From: a bacterium
GTDB taxonomy: Bacteria > SZUA-79 > Acidulodesulfobacterales > Acidulodesulfobacteraceae
Reading direction: 5' to 3'
Assembly: GCA_021789455.1 (NCBI GenBank)
Contig: JAJYJN010000007.1
Span: forward strand, 1-27,959
Length of the DNA: 27,959 nucleotides
Shown here one piece after another: positions 6,263 through 17,045 of this stretch. Within the stretch, counting starts at the first letter, position 1. Every line of letters begins with the position of its first letter. The notes beneath the pieces were generated by a model. The model did no database searches. It was not told the DNA's origin and saw only the letters and a program-made list of their open reading frames with translations. A program made the position numbers and the translations under genes.

Positions 6263-7030
6263 ATGTCAAAAGTAGTATGTATTTCAAATCAGAAAGGCGG
6301 AGTGGGCAAAACTACTACCGCTGTTAATATTGCCGCATGCTTATCTGCATACGAGAAAAAGGTGCTGCTGATAGATGCGGACCCTCAGGCGAATGCCACA
6401 AGCGGGTTAAACATTTCCGCCGATAACGGAAAACCTACCGTTTATGAATGTCTTGCAGGCACGGCCGAAGTAGTCGATGCAGTTTATCGTACGCAGATGA
6501 AAAATCTTTATTTAATGCCCGCAAATTCAGACCTTGCCGGCATAGAGGTAGAACTCGTAAACGTTAAGGAAAGAGAGTATTTTTTTAAAAAAAATATTAT
6601 AAATAAAATAAAAGACGATTATGATTATATTTTTATCGATACCCCGCCTTCTTTAGGGCTTTTGACTATTAATGCACTGACCGCTTCGGACAGCGTTTTA
6701 ATTCCTATGCAGTGCGAGTACTATTCTTTAGAAGGGATATCTCGGCTTATGCAGACTATAAAATTAGTCAATCAAAGATTAAACAAAAATTTATGCGTAG
6801 AAGGGGTTTTGTTTACTATGTTCGACGGAAGAGCCAACCTTACAAATCAAATCGTAAGCGAAGTTAAAAAATATTTCGGAAAGAAAATTTACGAAAACGT
6901 TATACCGAGAAACGTAAAACTTCCGGAAAGTTCCAGTTTCGGAAAGCCCATAATTCTATACGACATAAATTCAAAAGGTGCGGTTTACTATCTAGAACTT
7001 ACAAAAGAGTTTTTATCTAAAGCGGCATAA
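6263..7030 (+). CDS. parA: ParA (Soj) chromosome-partitioning ATPase
   Basis: A cytoplasmic, nucleoid-binding ATPase that, with ParB bound at parS, segregates the chromosome origin. It has 255 residues from ATG 6263. The deviant Walker A is KGGVGKTT (11-18) with its signature lysine at 11. Walker A' follows as IDADPQANAT (37-46) and Walker B as YDYIFIDTPPSLGLL. There is no N-terminal helix-turn-helix, so this is the chromosomal (small) ParA type. An in-frame TTG at 6248 would add five residues, but it has no ribosome site and the family starts at MSKVVCISNQKGG, so 6263 is preferred. No strong Shine-Dalgarno is present at either. parB follows after 21 bases. Confidence 0.96.
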   Translation: MSKVVCISNQKGGVGKTTTAVNIAACLSAYEKKVLLIDADPQANATSGLNISADNGKPTVYECLAGTAEVVDAVYRTQMKNLYLMPANSDLAGIEVELVNVKEREYFFKKNIINKIKDDYDYIFIDTPPSLGLLTINALTASDSVLIPMQCEYYSLEGISRLMQTIKLVNQRLNKNLCVEGVLFTMFDGRANLTNQIVSEVKKYFGKKIYENVIPRNVKLPESSSFGKPIILYDINSKGAVYYLELTKEFLSKAA

Positions 7031-7051
7031 ACTTAAATAAGGACTAATAAT

Positions 7052-7957
7052 ATGGAAGAAAAAGCAAAACATATTAAAAAAAATGTGCTGGGCAGAGGGC
7101 TCGGGGCGCTGTTAACCGATTTCAACATAAAAGAGAATATGCCCGGTATAGACGATAAGTTTTCCGTTTTTGAAATAGAAATAGATAAAATTAATACCGG
7201 CGTATATCAGCCAAGGCAGTATTTCGATAAAGATAAGCTTGTCGAGTTGAAAAACTCGATTAAAGAAAACGGCATAATTCAGCCTTTAATAGTTGCGAAA
7301 TCTAAAAAAGAAGGCGGATACGATTTAATAGCCGGAGAAAGGAGATACAGAGCCGCCGTTGAGCTTGCGTTTAAAAAAGTTCCGGCAATCATTAAAGACA
7401 TTTCCGGTGCGGCGGCACTTGAAATTGCATTAATAGAAAACATACAGAGACAGGATTTAAACGTCATTGAAGAAGCAAACTGTTATATGCGGCTTATAGA
7501 AGAATACAAGCTTACGCATGAAGAACTTGCGGCGAAAGTCGGGAAAGACAGGGCTACTATTACCAATATGCTGAGGCTTCTTTCCCTGCCCGATGAAGTC
7601 AAAAAAGAGCTTATTTACGGGAAAATAACTCCTTCGCATGCAAGAAATCTTGTAGGGTTGTCCGACGATGAAGCCGGCATGCTGTTAAATACGATTTCCG
7701 GCGAAAAATTAAACGTAAGGGAAACGGAGCGCAAGGTCAGAGAGCTTAAATCAAAAAATAAAGAAAAGAAGCCGACAAAGGATATATCGGTATCATATCA
7801 GATTAAAGGTTATGAAGAAGAACTGCTTGAAAAACTTCAGACTAAAGTTAAAATTAATTATAAGAGCAAAGGAAGCGAGCTTAAAGGCAGAATAGAAATA
7901 GAATTTTATTCGGGCGAAGAGCTTGAAAGAATTATAGAATTTATAAATAAAAATTGA
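7052..7957 (+). CDS. parB: ParB (Spo0J) parS-binding CTPase clamp
   Basis: A centromere-binding protein that loads at parS as a CTP-gated clamp and stimulates ParA. It has 301 residues. The N-terminal ParA-interacting peptide is RGLGALLTD (15-23). The CTP-binding boxes include VYQPRQYFD (51-59) and GERRYRAA (95-102), and ALIENIQRQDLN follows. The helix-turn-helix is LTHEELAAKVGKDRATITN (154-172). A charged linker near 235-255 leads to a short dimerisation tail. AAGGA precedes the ATG at normal spacing. The upstream parS is a perfect consensus. The ATP synthase genes start 33 bases after its stop, an order also known from other deltaproteobacteria such as Geobacter. Confidence 0.96.
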   Translation: MEEKAKHIKKNVLGRGLGALLTDFNIKENMPGIDDKFSVFEIEIDKINTGVYQPRQYFDKDKLVELKNSIKENGIIQPLIVAKSKKEGGYDLIAGERRYRAAVELAFKKVPAIIKDISGAAALEIALIENIQRQDLNVIEEANCYMRLIEEYKLTHEELAAKVGKDRATITNMLRLLSLPDEVKKELIYGKITPSHARNLVGLSDDEAGMLLNTISGEKLNVRETERKVRELKSKNKEKKPTKDISVSYQIKGYEEELLEKLQTKVKINYKSKGSELKGRIEIEFYSGEELERIIEFINKN

Positions 7958-7963
7958 TATAAT
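7955..7963 (+). promoter_or_regulatory. Extended -10 before atpF'
   Basis: TGATATAAT overlaps the parB stop codon and lies 27 bases before the atpF' ATG. No clear -35 is visible at proper spacing. It could start transcription of the ATP synthase genes with a leader of about 20 bases that lacks a Shine-Dalgarno. Confidence 0.35.
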
Positions 7964-7990
7964 AATAAAAATATAAAATATAAACATCGT

Positions 7991-8419
7991 ATGCCAGAAT
8001 TAGTCATTACTTGGCAGGGGCTTTTATTTGAAGCCGTCTCGTTTTTAATTTTTACTTATCTTTTAAACCTTTTTTTGTTTAAACCTATAAGAAAAATTCT
8101 TAAAGAACGGGAAACCATTTTATCCACCCATAAAGACGGCAAAGAAAATTTCGAAGATTTAACTAAAAAATTATATGAATCTGCCGAGCAGGAAAAAAAT
8201 AAATTAAAAATAGAATTAAACGGTATTCGCGAATCTTACAAAAAAGAAGGTTTAGCCGAAGCGCATAGAATAATTGCCGAAGCCAGAAAAAAAGCGTCGG
8301 AAAATTTAACCGAGGCGCTTAAAAACTTCGATAAAGAAAAAAACGATTTAATAAAAGATTATATGTTGAAATCCGAAGAAATTGCCGATTTAATATCAAA
8401 AAAAATTATAAATTTATGA
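7991..8419 (+). CDS. atpF': ATP synthase F0 subunit b' (peripheral stalk)
   Basis: The first of two b-type peripheral-stalk subunits of F-type ATP synthase, anchored in the inner membrane. It has 142 residues: one N-terminal membrane helix (about 12-31, FEAVSFLIFTYLLNLFLF), then KPIRKILKERE and a long charged coiled coil rich in Lys, Glu and Ala to the C-terminus. The order b', b, delta, alpha identifies it as b', because fold and length alone do not separate b from b'. There is no clear Shine-Dalgarno before the ATG. It overlaps atpF by 4 bases (ATGA). Two distinct b subunits imply a heterodimeric stalk, as in phototrophs and many deltaproteobacteria. Confidence 0.88.
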   Translation: MPELVITWQGLLFEAVSFLIFTYLLNLFLFKPIRKILKERETILSTHKDGKENFEDLTKKLYESAEQEKNKLKIELNGIRESYKKEGLAEAHRIIAEARKKASENLTEALKNFDKEKNDLIKDYMLKSEEIADLISKKIINL

Positions 8420-8910
8420 ATATCGAAATCTTCTGGCGAATATTCGATACTATTATACTTGCTGTAGGAATAGCTTATATTTATATTAAATACGGCATAA
8501 CATTTCTGGGCGGCAGGCGGCACGACATAGAATCCCATCTCGAAAAAGCCAAGGAATATGAAAAAAAAGCTAAAGAGATATATCAAGAGGCTAAAGCCGA
8601 ACTTGAGAAAGCAAGAAAAGAGATGCGTGAAATTAGAGAAGACGCAATAAAAGAAGCGGCAGCGGAAAAAAATTTGATCATTAAAAACGCCGAAATGACC
8701 GCCGATAAAATCGTCAATGCTTATTTAGAACATGCAAAAGCCGAAATAGACAATCACAGGAAAAAGCTTCTGGAAGAAATGATAGGCAAGTCTTTTCAAA
8801 CCGCAAACGAAAAGATAAAAAAGAAGATAGAATCCGACAGCGATAATAAATTAAACGAAAATTTTCTTAAAGCACAAGAGGAAGGATTTGCAAGACAGTC
8901 AGATAAGTAA
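8416..8910 (+). CDS. atpF: ATP synthase F0 subunit b (peripheral stalk)
   Basis: The second b-type stalk subunit, 164 residues. It has an N-terminal membrane helix (about 5-32, ending TFLGGRR) followed by a continuous coiled coil, for example EKAKEYEKKAKEIYQEAKAE, reaching the delta subunit at the C-terminus. The start overlaps the atpF' stop by 4 bases, which indicates translational coupling. The 3' end overlaps the proposed TTG start of atpH by 23 bases. Sequence identity to b' appears low beyond shared topology, as expected for b/b' pairs. Confidence 0.9.
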   Translation: MNIEIFWRIFDTIILAVGIAYIYIKYGITFLGGRRHDIESHLEKAKEYEKKAKEIYQEAKAELEKARKEMREIREDAIKEAAAEKNLIIKNAEMTADKIVNAYLEHAKAEIDNHRKKLLEEMIGKSFQTANEKIKKKIESDSDNKLNENFLKAQEEGFARQSDK

Positions 8911-9448
8911 GCGCTATAGTTCGGCTCTATTCGACGTAGCCGCAAATTTTCACATAGTCGATGAAATTTTTAACGACTTCAATAAGTTTATTAATTTTTG
9001 TTACGAAAAGCTATGCCTTAAAGAATTTATTTCGCAGACATACATAGATAAACAGGAAAGATTTGAAGTTATAAAATTACTGAGCAAAGAACTTTCTTTT
9101 AACGAGTATTTTATAAATTTCCTTCATTTTTTAATAGAACAGGAAAGAATAGAGTATCTTCCTAAAATTTTTACGGAATATTCAAATCTGCGCGATAACC
9201 GCAATAATATATTGAAAGTAAAAGTTATTTCCGCAAAAGAACTAAAACCGGAAGAAAAAAGCAAACTTATCGCGATAATAGAAAAAGCGCTAAAAAAAAC
9301 CGTATCTATTAAGTCCGAAATAGACGAAAATATCGTAGGCGGTTACATTATAAATATAGATAACGTTTTATACGATTCAAGCATAAAAACCCGTTTAGAT
9401 AATTTTTATAAATACTTAAAGCGAGGAGCGATTATTAATGGCAATTAA
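8888..9448 (+). CDS. atpH: ATP synthase F1 subunit delta
   Basis: The delta subunit (OSCP homologue) links the top of the alpha3beta3 head to the b/b' stalk. It has 186 residues, of usual length, with an N-terminal six-helix domain starting [15 protein letters not shown] and the conserved C-terminal part [19 protein letters not shown]. The start is TTG at 8888, supported by GAGG six bases upstream and by alignment of SKRYSSALF near the N-terminus; there is no in-frame ATG before this conserved region. The gene overlaps atpF by 23 bases and atpA by 11 bases, so the set is tightly coupled. Confidence 0.93.
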   Translation: MQDSQISKRYSSALFDVAANFHIVDEIFNDFNKFINFCYEKLCLKEFISQTYIDKQERFEVIKLLSKELSFNEYFINFLHFLIEQERIEYLPKIFTEYSNLRDNRNNILKVKVISAKELKPEEKSKLIAIIEKALKKTVSIKSEIDENIVGGYIINIDNVLYDSSIKTRLDNFYKYLKRGAIINGN

Positions 9449-10949
9449 GCCTTCGGAAATTACCGATATTATAAAAAGCAAGATAGAATCTTATACTAAA
9501 AGCATCGATATCAGCGAAGTAGGCGTGGTTTTATCTGTCGGCGACGGCGTTGCGAGAATATACGGCATTAAAAATGCGGTTATAGGAGAAATGCTTGAAT
9601 TCACCCCCGACGTTTACGGATATGTTTTAAATCTCGAAGAAGATAATGCCGGCGTTATCGTTCTCGGCGAAGAATTTTTGGTAAAAGAAGGAGATACGGT
9701 CAAAAGAACCGGAAAAATTGCCGAAGTTCCCGTAGGCAAAGGAATTATAGGGCGAGTTTTAGACGGACTAGGAAGGCCTATAGATGGAAAAAGTCCGGTG
9801 CAGGCCGAAAAATACTATAATATAGAAAAAAAAGCACCCGGAATAGTCCAGAGGCAGAAAGTTAACGAACCTTTATATACCGGTATAAAAGTTATCGATT
9901 CATTAATACCTATCGGAAAAGGACAGAGAGAGCTTATCATCGGTGACAGGCAGACCGGCAAGACCGCTATAGCAATCGATACTATATTAAATCAGAAAGA
10001 TTCCGGAGTTTACTGTATATACGTCGGAATAGGGCAGAAACAGTCTAGTATTTCGTTTATTTACGACCGCCTTATGAGTTCAGGCGCAATGGAATATACC
10101 ACTATAATAGCGGCTAACGCAAGCGACCCTGCGGCATTGCAATATTTTGCTCCTTATACCGGAGCCACTATGGGCGAATATTTTAGAGACAACGGTATGC
10201 ACTGCTTAATAATTTACGACGATTTATCAAAACATGCGGTAGCATACAGAGAACTTTCGCTGCTCTTAAGAAGACCGCCCGGCAGGGAAGCATATCCGGG
10301 CGACGTTTTTTATTTGCATTCAAGACTGCTCGAAAGAGCGGCAAAATTAAATCATGCCCATGGCGGAGGGTCGCTCACCGCTTTGCCGATAATTGAAACG
10401 CAGGCGGGAGACGTATCGGCTTATATTCCGACCAACGTCATATCGATTACCGACGGGCAGATTTTTTTAGAAACCGACCTGTTTTATGCGGGAACGAGAC
10501 CCGCCGTCAACGCGGGGCTTTCAGTTTCGAGAGTTGGAGGAGACGCACAAATTAAAGCTATGAAACAGGTTTCCGGAGGTTTAAGGCTTTCGCTTGCTCA
10601 ATACAGGGAACTGGCGGCATTTTCGCAGTTCGGCGCCGACCTTGATAAAACTACGCAGGAAATGCTTATGCGGGGCAGAATGATGTCCGAACTTCTTAAA
10701 CAGCCCCAGTATAGTCCGATGCCGGTCGAGAAAGAGGTCGTTATACTGTTTGCCGCAAATAGCGGCTATCTGCAGGATTATAAACTTACGTCTATAAAAA
10801 AATATGAAGAAGAACTGCTTTACTATATAGAAAATAATTATCCAGAAATATATTCCGATATCAGAGAAAAAAAATCTATTGACGATACTCTAAAAACAAA
10901 GATTTTAACGGCATTGGACAATTTTAAAAAAATTTTCGTAGAAGACTGA
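9438..10949 (+). CDS. atpA: ATP synthase F1 subunit alpha
   Basis: The non-catalytic nucleotide-binding subunit of the F1 head, cytoplasmic face of the membrane. It has 503 residues, full length. The N-terminal beta-barrel includes [19 protein letters not shown]. The Walker A motif is GDRQTGKT (169-176), and [16 protein letters not shown] and [20 protein letters not shown] follow. The arginine finger region is [14 protein letters not shown]. The C-terminal helical domain is complete. GAGG precedes the ATG at good spacing. All expected signatures are present, so it should be functional. Confidence 0.98.
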   Translation: MAIKPSEITDIIKSKIESYTKSIDISEVGVVLSVGDGVARIYGIKNAVIGEMLEFTPDVYGYVLNLEEDNAGVIVLGEEFLVKEGDTVKRTGKIAEVPVGKGIIGRVLDGLGRPIDGKSPVQAEKYYNIEKKAPGIVQRQKVNEPLYTGIKVIDSLIPIGKGQRELIIGDRQTGKTAIAIDTILNQKDSGVYCIYVGIGQKQSSISFIYDRLMSSGAMEYTTIIAANASDPAALQYFAPYTGATMGEYFRDNGMHCLIIYDDLSKHAVAYRELSLLLRRPPGREAYPGDVFYLHSRLLERAAKLNHAHGGGSLTALPIIETQAGDVSAYIPTNVISITDGQIFLETDLFYAGTRPAVNAGLSVSRVGGDAQIKAMKQVSGGLRLSLAQYRELAAFSQFGADLDKTTQEMLMRGRMMSELLKQPQYSPMPVEKEVVILFAANSGYLQDYKLTSIKKYEEELLYYIENNYPEIYSDIREKKSIDDTLKTKILTALDNFKKIFVED

Positions 10950-10955
10950 TAATTT

Positions 10956-11837
10956 ATGCCTAATTTAAAATCTATAAAAAGAAAAATCTCCAGCATTAAA
11001 AATACGAGGCAGATTACTAAGGCTATGAAAATGGTTGCCGGTTCAAAGTTCAAAAAAAATCAGGCGGCTATGAACGAATATAAAGCTTATGCATCGATTT
11101 ACGACAATGTTGTCGATAACATTAAAAACAATAGCGTACTGCGTCTTCATTCTTTTTACGGAAAAAATGAGGGAAATGCCGGCAGAAATATCGGAATAGT
11201 AATAATCTCTACAGACAGGGGTCTTTGCGGTTCTTTCAATATAAATCTGTTTAGACTATTTAAAGAAGAAATTAAAAGCAAAGGATTAGATGAAGGCAAA
11301 ATAAAATTATATGTTCTGGGCAAAAAAGCGTATGATTTTTTTAAAAAAAATAACTATAATATTGTTTTCGGAATGTTATATTCGGACGGCGATTCAATAA
11401 TGAATATTACGGAGCTTTTATGCGATACCGTTATAAAAGATTTTAAAAATAAGGAGATAGACGGAGTTTATATAATATCGAACCGTTATATTTCTACCAT
11501 TCAGCAGAGGGCATATTCGGAAAAACTTCTGCCTTTTGAAGCCGCAGACGGGAATAAATCCAGTAAAAGCGGGGGCTATTTAATAGAAGAAACCGTCGAT
11601 TATGAAAATGAAGTAATCGATAAAATTTTTAATAATTATTTTCGGACTAAAATTTATTATAAAATTTTGGAATCTTTTGCCGGAGAGCAGGCGTCGAGAA
11701 TGAACGCAATGGATAATGCTACGAGGAATGCAGGAAAATTAATAAATAAACTGACGATAGCTTATAACAAAGCCAGACAGACGGCGGTCACCCTCGAAAT
11801 TTTAGATATTATAAACGGAGTTAACGCGGTAAAATAA
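10956..11837 (+). CDS. atpG: ATP synthase F1 subunit gamma
   Basis: The central rotor shaft of F1, coupling c-ring rotation to catalysis. It has 293 residues. The N-terminal coiled-coil helix has IKRKISSIKNTRQITKAMKM, then VAGSKFKK. The central Rossmann-like domain contains ISTDRGLCGSFN. The C-terminal helix is ARQTAVTLEILDIINGVNAV. The N- and C-terminal helices, which form the shaft, match the family best; the middle is more divergent, as usual. It begins 6 bases after the atpA stop. No strong Shine-Dalgarno is seen, so translation is probably coupled to atpA. Confidence 0.97.
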   Translation: MPNLKSIKRKISSIKNTRQITKAMKMVAGSKFKKNQAAMNEYKAYASIYDNVVDNIKNNSVLRLHSFYGKNEGNAGRNIGIVIISTDRGLCGSFNINLFRLFKEEIKSKGLDEGKIKLYVLGKKAYDFFKKNNYNIVFGMLYSDGDSIMNITELLCDTVIKDFKNKEIDGVYIISNRYISTIQQRAYSEKLLPFEAADGNKSSKSGGYLIEETVDYENEVIDKIFNNYFRTKIYYKILESFAGEQASRMNAMDNATRNAGKLINKLTIAYNKARQTAVTLEILDIINGVNAVK

Positions 11838-11845
11838 ATTTTTAA

Positions 11846-13279
<1,434 letters not shown>

Positions 13280-13282
13280 ATC

Positions 13283-13525
13283 TTGTTAAAATTAAAAATA
13301 GCGGATAAAAAAAAGCTGATTTTTGAAGGCGAAACGGATTTTTGCGAACTTCCCGCGCAGTCAGGCATAGAAGGGGTTATGCCTAAACACGTTAATTTTA
13401 TATCTAACTTAGTGAAGGGCTTAATAAAATACAAAACGGACGGAACTATTAAAGAAATTGAAGTTTTAAGCGGCGGATTTGCGGAAGTAAGCAACGATAA
13501 CGTAAATATTTTATTAGATTCCTGA
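13283..13525 (+). CDS. atpC: ATP synthase F1 subunit epsilon, short form without C-terminal helices
   Basis: The epsilon subunit sits on gamma and the c-ring and helps couple rotation to catalysis. Only 80 residues are encoded, against about 130-140 in most bacteria. The N-terminal beta-sandwich is complete (KIADKKKLIFEGE, LPAQSGIEGVMPKHVNFIS, IEVLSGGFAEVSNDNVNILL) and then the frame stops; the two-helix C-terminal domain that inhibits ATP hydrolysis in E. coli-like enzymes is missing. I saw no frameshifted remnant of the helices in the 68 bases before serS, so this is probably a natural short form rather than a broken gene. The start is TTG, with AGG about 10 bases upstream. Confidence 0.9.
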   Translation: MLKLKIADKKKLIFEGETDFCELPAQSGIEGVMPKHVNFISNLVKGLIKYKTDGTIKEIEVLSGGFAEVSNDNVNILLDS

Positions 13526-13554
13526 TTGATATTTTGATTTAAAAATATTAATAT
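13526..13554 (+). promoter_or_regulatory. Candidate promoter for serS-ftsK-lolA
   Basis: -35 TTGATA (13526-13531), a 17-base spacer and -10 TAATAT (13549-13554), directly after the atpC stop. The leader would be about 33 bases and lacks a Shine-Dalgarno. The region is very AT-rich, so a chance match is possible. Confidence 0.35.
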
Positions 13555-13593
13555 ATTAAACTTATAAGAAAAGTTAATCTTAAAAAATAAAAT

Positions 13594-14859
13594 ATGATAG
13601 ACATAAAGCTCATAAGGGAACAGAAAGAATACGTTAAAAAGGAAATGGAAAAACTTTTTGTTTCCGTTCCCATAGACGAAATTTTTGAATTAGACGAAGT
13701 TAAAAGGAAACTTTTATACGATTCGGAAAATTTAAGGAATACAAGAAAAACGCTTTCAAAAGAAATAGCTTCGGAAAAAAATGCAGAAGTCGTTTTAATT
13801 AAAAAAGAAGAAGTAAAAAAGATAAACGAACTGATTAAAGTTCAAGAAGACGAGTTAAATGCCGTAGAAGAAAGGCTTAATTCGCTTATGCTTAACGTGC
13901 CTAATATTCCCGATCCGGAAGTGCCCGTCGGAAAAGACGATTCCGAAAACACTCCCATAGCATATTTTAACGAAAAGAAAAAATTTGAATTTGAACCCAA
14001 AACTCATTACGATATCGGCGAAAAAAGAGATTTAATAGACTTCGAAAGGGGAGTTAAAATTTCCGGTACCCGTTTTTACGTTTTAAAAAAGGGATTGGCA
14101 AAACTTCAAAGGGCGCTGATTAATTTTATGCTTGATACCCATGTAAATTATCACGATTACGAAGAAGTGTATCCGCCGTTCATGGTAAACGAAGAATGCC
14201 TGACCGGAACGGGGCAGCTTCCCAAGTTTTCCGATAATCTTTATAAGGACGAAGATTCCGGAATGTGGTTCGTTCCGACGGCAGAAGTTCCGGTAACAAA
14301 TATGTATAGGAACGAAATACTGCCGATGGATAAGCTTCCTATAAAACATGCGGCTTATACGGCTTGTTTTAGAAAAGAGCAGCTTTCCGCAGGCAAGGAC
14401 ACCAAGGGTATAAAGCGCGGCCATCAGTTCGACAAGGTCGAACTTGTAAAGATTGTTGCGCCGGAAACTGCAAAGGAAGAATTATCAAGCTTAATAGCCG
14501 ACGCACAGGACATATTAAACAGATTGGATCTGCCGCACAGGTTAATCAGAATCTGTACCGGAGATTTGAGTTTTACCGCAAGCGAAAAATTCGATATAGA
14601 AGTTTATGCACCCGGCATAAACGAGTGGCTTGAAGTCAGTTCATGTTCTAATTTTGGCACTTTTCAGGCAAGACGCGCAAATATAAAATTTAAAAGAGAT
14701 AACAGCTCCAAAGCGGAATTTGTTTCTACTTTAAACGGTTCAGGACTTGCGCTTCCCAGGGTAATGATAGCGATAATAGAAAATTACCAGACTAAAGACG
14801 GTTTTATAAAAGTTCCGGACGTTTTGAAGCCTTATTTTGGAACGGAAGAATTTATTTAA
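13594..14859 (+). CDS. serS: Serine--tRNA ligase
   Basis: A class II aminoacyl-tRNA synthetase that charges tRNA-Ser (and tRNA-Sec if present). It has 421 residues, full length. The N-terminal coiled-coil arm that contacts the tRNA long variable arm spans about 25-105 and ends with LMLNVPNIPDPEVPVGKDD. The catalytic domain contains PTAEVPVTNMYRNEI (near 227-241), motif 2 FRKEQLSAGKDTKGIKR (near 258), EVSSCSNFGTFQARRANI, and motif 3 GSGLALPRVMIAIIEN (near 382). There is no visible Shine-Dalgarno before the ATG. ftsK begins two bases after its stop, so the two genes are likely co-transcribed. Confidence 0.97.
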   Translation: MIDIKLIREQKEYVKKEMEKLFVSVPIDEIFELDEVKRKLLYDSENLRNTRKTLSKEIASEKNAEVVLIKKEEVKKINELIKVQEDELNAVEERLNSLMLNVPNIPDPEVPVGKDDSENTPIAYFNEKKKFEFEPKTHYDIGEKRDLIDFERGVKISGTRFYVLKKGLAKLQRALINFMLDTHVNYHDYEEVYPPFMVNEECLTGTGQLPKFSDNLYKDEDSGMWFVPTAEVPVTNMYRNEILPMDKLPIKHAAYTACFRKEQLSAGKDTKGIKRGHQFDKVELVKIVAPETAKEELSSLIADAQDILNRLDLPHRLIRICTGDLSFTASEKFDIEVYAPGINEWLEVSSCSNFGTFQARRANIKFKRDNSSKAEFVSTLNGSGLALPRVMIAIIENYQTKDGFIKVPDVLKPYFGTEEFI

Positions 14860-14861
14860 AT

Positions 14862-17045
14862 ATGCCGAGCCGTAAAAAGACAATATGGGGAGTTTTGATC
14901 GTATTTTTTTCGATTTATTCACTGCTATCTCTTTATTCATACAATATAGTCGAGCAAACCTTTAATTCCTATTCTATTTCTACGGTTCACAAAGCAAATT
15001 GGGGGGGCTATTTCGGCGGAGTCCTTTCTAATTTTTTGCTTCAATTATTTGGATTTAATACTTTTTTAATAATTTTTTTTATTTTGTCGGTCGGGGTTGT
15101 TTTGCTGTTGAACAAAACTATTGCAAAAAGATTTTATGCAGGAATTTTGCTTTCCGTCTTAGCCTTATCCGTTATGCTTTACCGCTTATTTCCAAAGATA
15201 TCGTATCACGGCTTTATGATGTCCGGCGGAGGACTTATAGGCAGAGGAATTTACGGCTTTATTTTTAAATTTTTCGGTTTTGCGGGCGCCGTAATAATTA
15301 TATTCTTGCTTTTTCTGTCGGCATTCTATATTTTTTTTAAGAAAATAGACTTTAAACGTGTCGCTGAATATTATAATAAAATAAATTCCAAGAAAATTAA
15401 ATTTTCCGACTTTAAATCCTTCCGGTTAAAAATAGCCTCATTTTTTAATTTCATAAAATTAAGGTTTGAAAAAAGAAAGGGGCTTAAAAAGAGACAAAAA
15501 AGTTTCGTAATGAATAAAGAATTATTTGGAGGCACAAGGGAAGAGCTTATAAGCGATTTGGAAAAAAAAGAAGAAAAGGCGGAAACGGTTCAGCCTGTAC
15601 GCATAGAAGAAAAACCGGCGACCTTCGACTTTATAGGCGATAGGGATTCAAAAATACCGCCTATATCTTTAATACAGGAGGACGGGGCTGCAAAAGATTT
15701 GCAGAAAGCCGACAAGCAGTCTTTGCTTGTTAATGCAACTCTTATAGAAAAGAAGCTTATGGATTTCGGGGTTAGGGGAAAAGTTACCGGCATAAATCCA
15801 GGTCCGGTAATAACAATGTACGAATTTGAACCGGCCAGCGGCATTAAAATCGGAAGAATTTTGACGCTTTCCGAAGATTTGACTATGGCGTTGAAATCTA
15901 AACCGGTAAGGATAACCGGAGTAATAGAAGGAAAATCGGCGGTAGGAATCGAAGTTCCAAATAATAAAAGGGAAACCGTATTGTTTTCCGAAATTATCAA
16001 TTCCAAAGAATTTGCAGATTCAAAGTCTATGCTCACTATAGTACTGGGAAAAGATACAACCGGAAAAATTATTGTGTTTGATTTAGCAAAAGCTCCGCAT
16101 TTGCTTATAGCCGGAGCTACCGGCGCAGGGAAAAGCGTTTTTATCAATACGCTCATTATGAGCCTTATTTTTAAAGCAACCCACGAAGAACTTAATTTTT
16201 TAATGATAGACCCTAAAAGATTAGAACTGGCGCCTTTTGAAAATCTTCCGCATTTAATAAGCGACGTAGTATATGATCCGAAAAAAGCAGGCGTAGCATT
16301 AAAGTGGGCTGTTTCTGAAATGGAATCCAGATACAAAAGAATGCAGTCGGAAAAGGTTAAAAACATAGAACAGTTCAACGAAAAATACAGGAAGCAGGGC
16401 TTAAAGCCTATGCCTTATTTGGTCGTGATAATAGACGAGTTAAGCGATTTAATGCTTACAAGTCCGAAGGACGTTGAAACGTCTATAATAAGGCTTTCGC
16501 AAATGGCAAGGGCATGCGGAATACATTTGGTAATAGCTACGCAAAGGCCTTCCGTAAACGTAGTAACCGGCGTTATTAAAGCAAATATGCCTTCGCGCAT
16601 ATCTTTTTTAGTTTCGTCGAAAGTAGATTCAAGGACGATATTAGATTCAAACGGCGCCGAGGAACTGCTGGGAAACGGAGATATGCTGTTTATGCCGCCT
16701 GGACAGGGAAGGCTCATAAGAATTCACGGTTCATATATATCTGAAGACGAAATTAAAAAAGCGATAAAATTTATAGAAGAAAAAAACTTTCCGTCGCAGA
16801 AAAACGAAATGCTAATAAATGAGTTTGACAATAACGGTAATTTTGATAGAATAATTACGGACGACCCTGACGACGAGATATATAACGAGGTGCTTAGCCT
16901 TGTCCAATCCGAAGAAGAAAGAGAAAATATTTCGATTTCTTACGTCCAGAGAAGATTCAGGATAGGTTTTAACAGAGCGGCCAGAATAATAGAAAAAATG
17001 CAGAATGAAGGAATTTTGACTAAAAAAAGGAGACAGGGAAAATGA
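14862..17045 (+). CDS. ftsK: DNA translocase FtsK
   Basis: A septum-located DNA pump that clears and aligns sister chromosomes for dimer resolution during division. It has 727 residues. Four membrane helices are visible (about 7-26, 63-84, 91-110, 136-159). A short charged linker (about 160-290) replaces the long one of E. coli FtsK, giving an SpoIIIE-sized protein. The motor domain carries Walker A GATGAGKSV (near 418), FLMIDPKRLELAPF, Walker B YLVVIIDELSDLML and ATQRPSVNVVTGVIKANMPS. The C-terminal gamma winged helix is ISYVQRRFRIGFNRAARIIE, used to read polar sequences. It starts two bases after serS, and its stop overlaps the lolA start (ATGA). Confidence 0.96.
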   Translation: MPSRKKTIWGVLIVFFSIYSLLSLYSYNIVEQTFNSYSISTVHKANWGGYFGGVLSNFLLQLFGFNTFLIIFFILSVGVVLLLNKTIAKRFYAGILLSVLALSVMLYRLFPKISYHGFMMSGGGLIGRGIYGFIFKFFGFAGAVIIIFLLFLSAFYIFFKKIDFKRVAEYYNKINSKKIKFSDFKSFRLKIASFFNFIKLRFEKRKGLKKRQKSFVMNKELFGGTREELISDLEKKEEKAETVQPVRIEEKPATFDFIGDRDSKIPPISLIQEDGAAKDLQKADKQSLLVNATLIEKKLMDFGVRGKVTGINPGPVITMYEFEPASGIKIGRILTLSEDLTMALKSKPVRITGVIEGKSAVGIEVPNNKRETVLFSEIINSKEFADSKSMLTIVLGKDTTGKIIVFDLAKAPHLLIAGATGAGKSVFINTLIMSLIFKATHEELNFLMIDPKRLELAPFENLPHLISDVVYDPKKAGVALKWAVSEMESRYKRMQSEKVKNIEQFNEKYRKQGLKPMPYLVVIIDELSDLMLTSPKDVETSIIRLSQMARACGIHLVIATQRPSVNVVTGVIKANMPSRISFLVSSKVDSRTILDSNGAEELLGNGDMLFMPPGQGRLIRIHGSYISEDEIKKAIKFIEEKNFPSQKNEMLINEFDNNGNFDRIITDDPDDEIYNEVLSLVQSEEERENISISYVQRRFRIGFNRAARIIEKMQNEGILTKKRRQGK

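Noticed and set aside
15590..16378. Long open frame (262 codons) on the minus strand inside ftsK
   Set aside because: It lies opposite the conserved FtsK motor domain, has no ribosome site, and its low-complexity Ser/Ile/Phe composition is what antisense of this codon usage produces.
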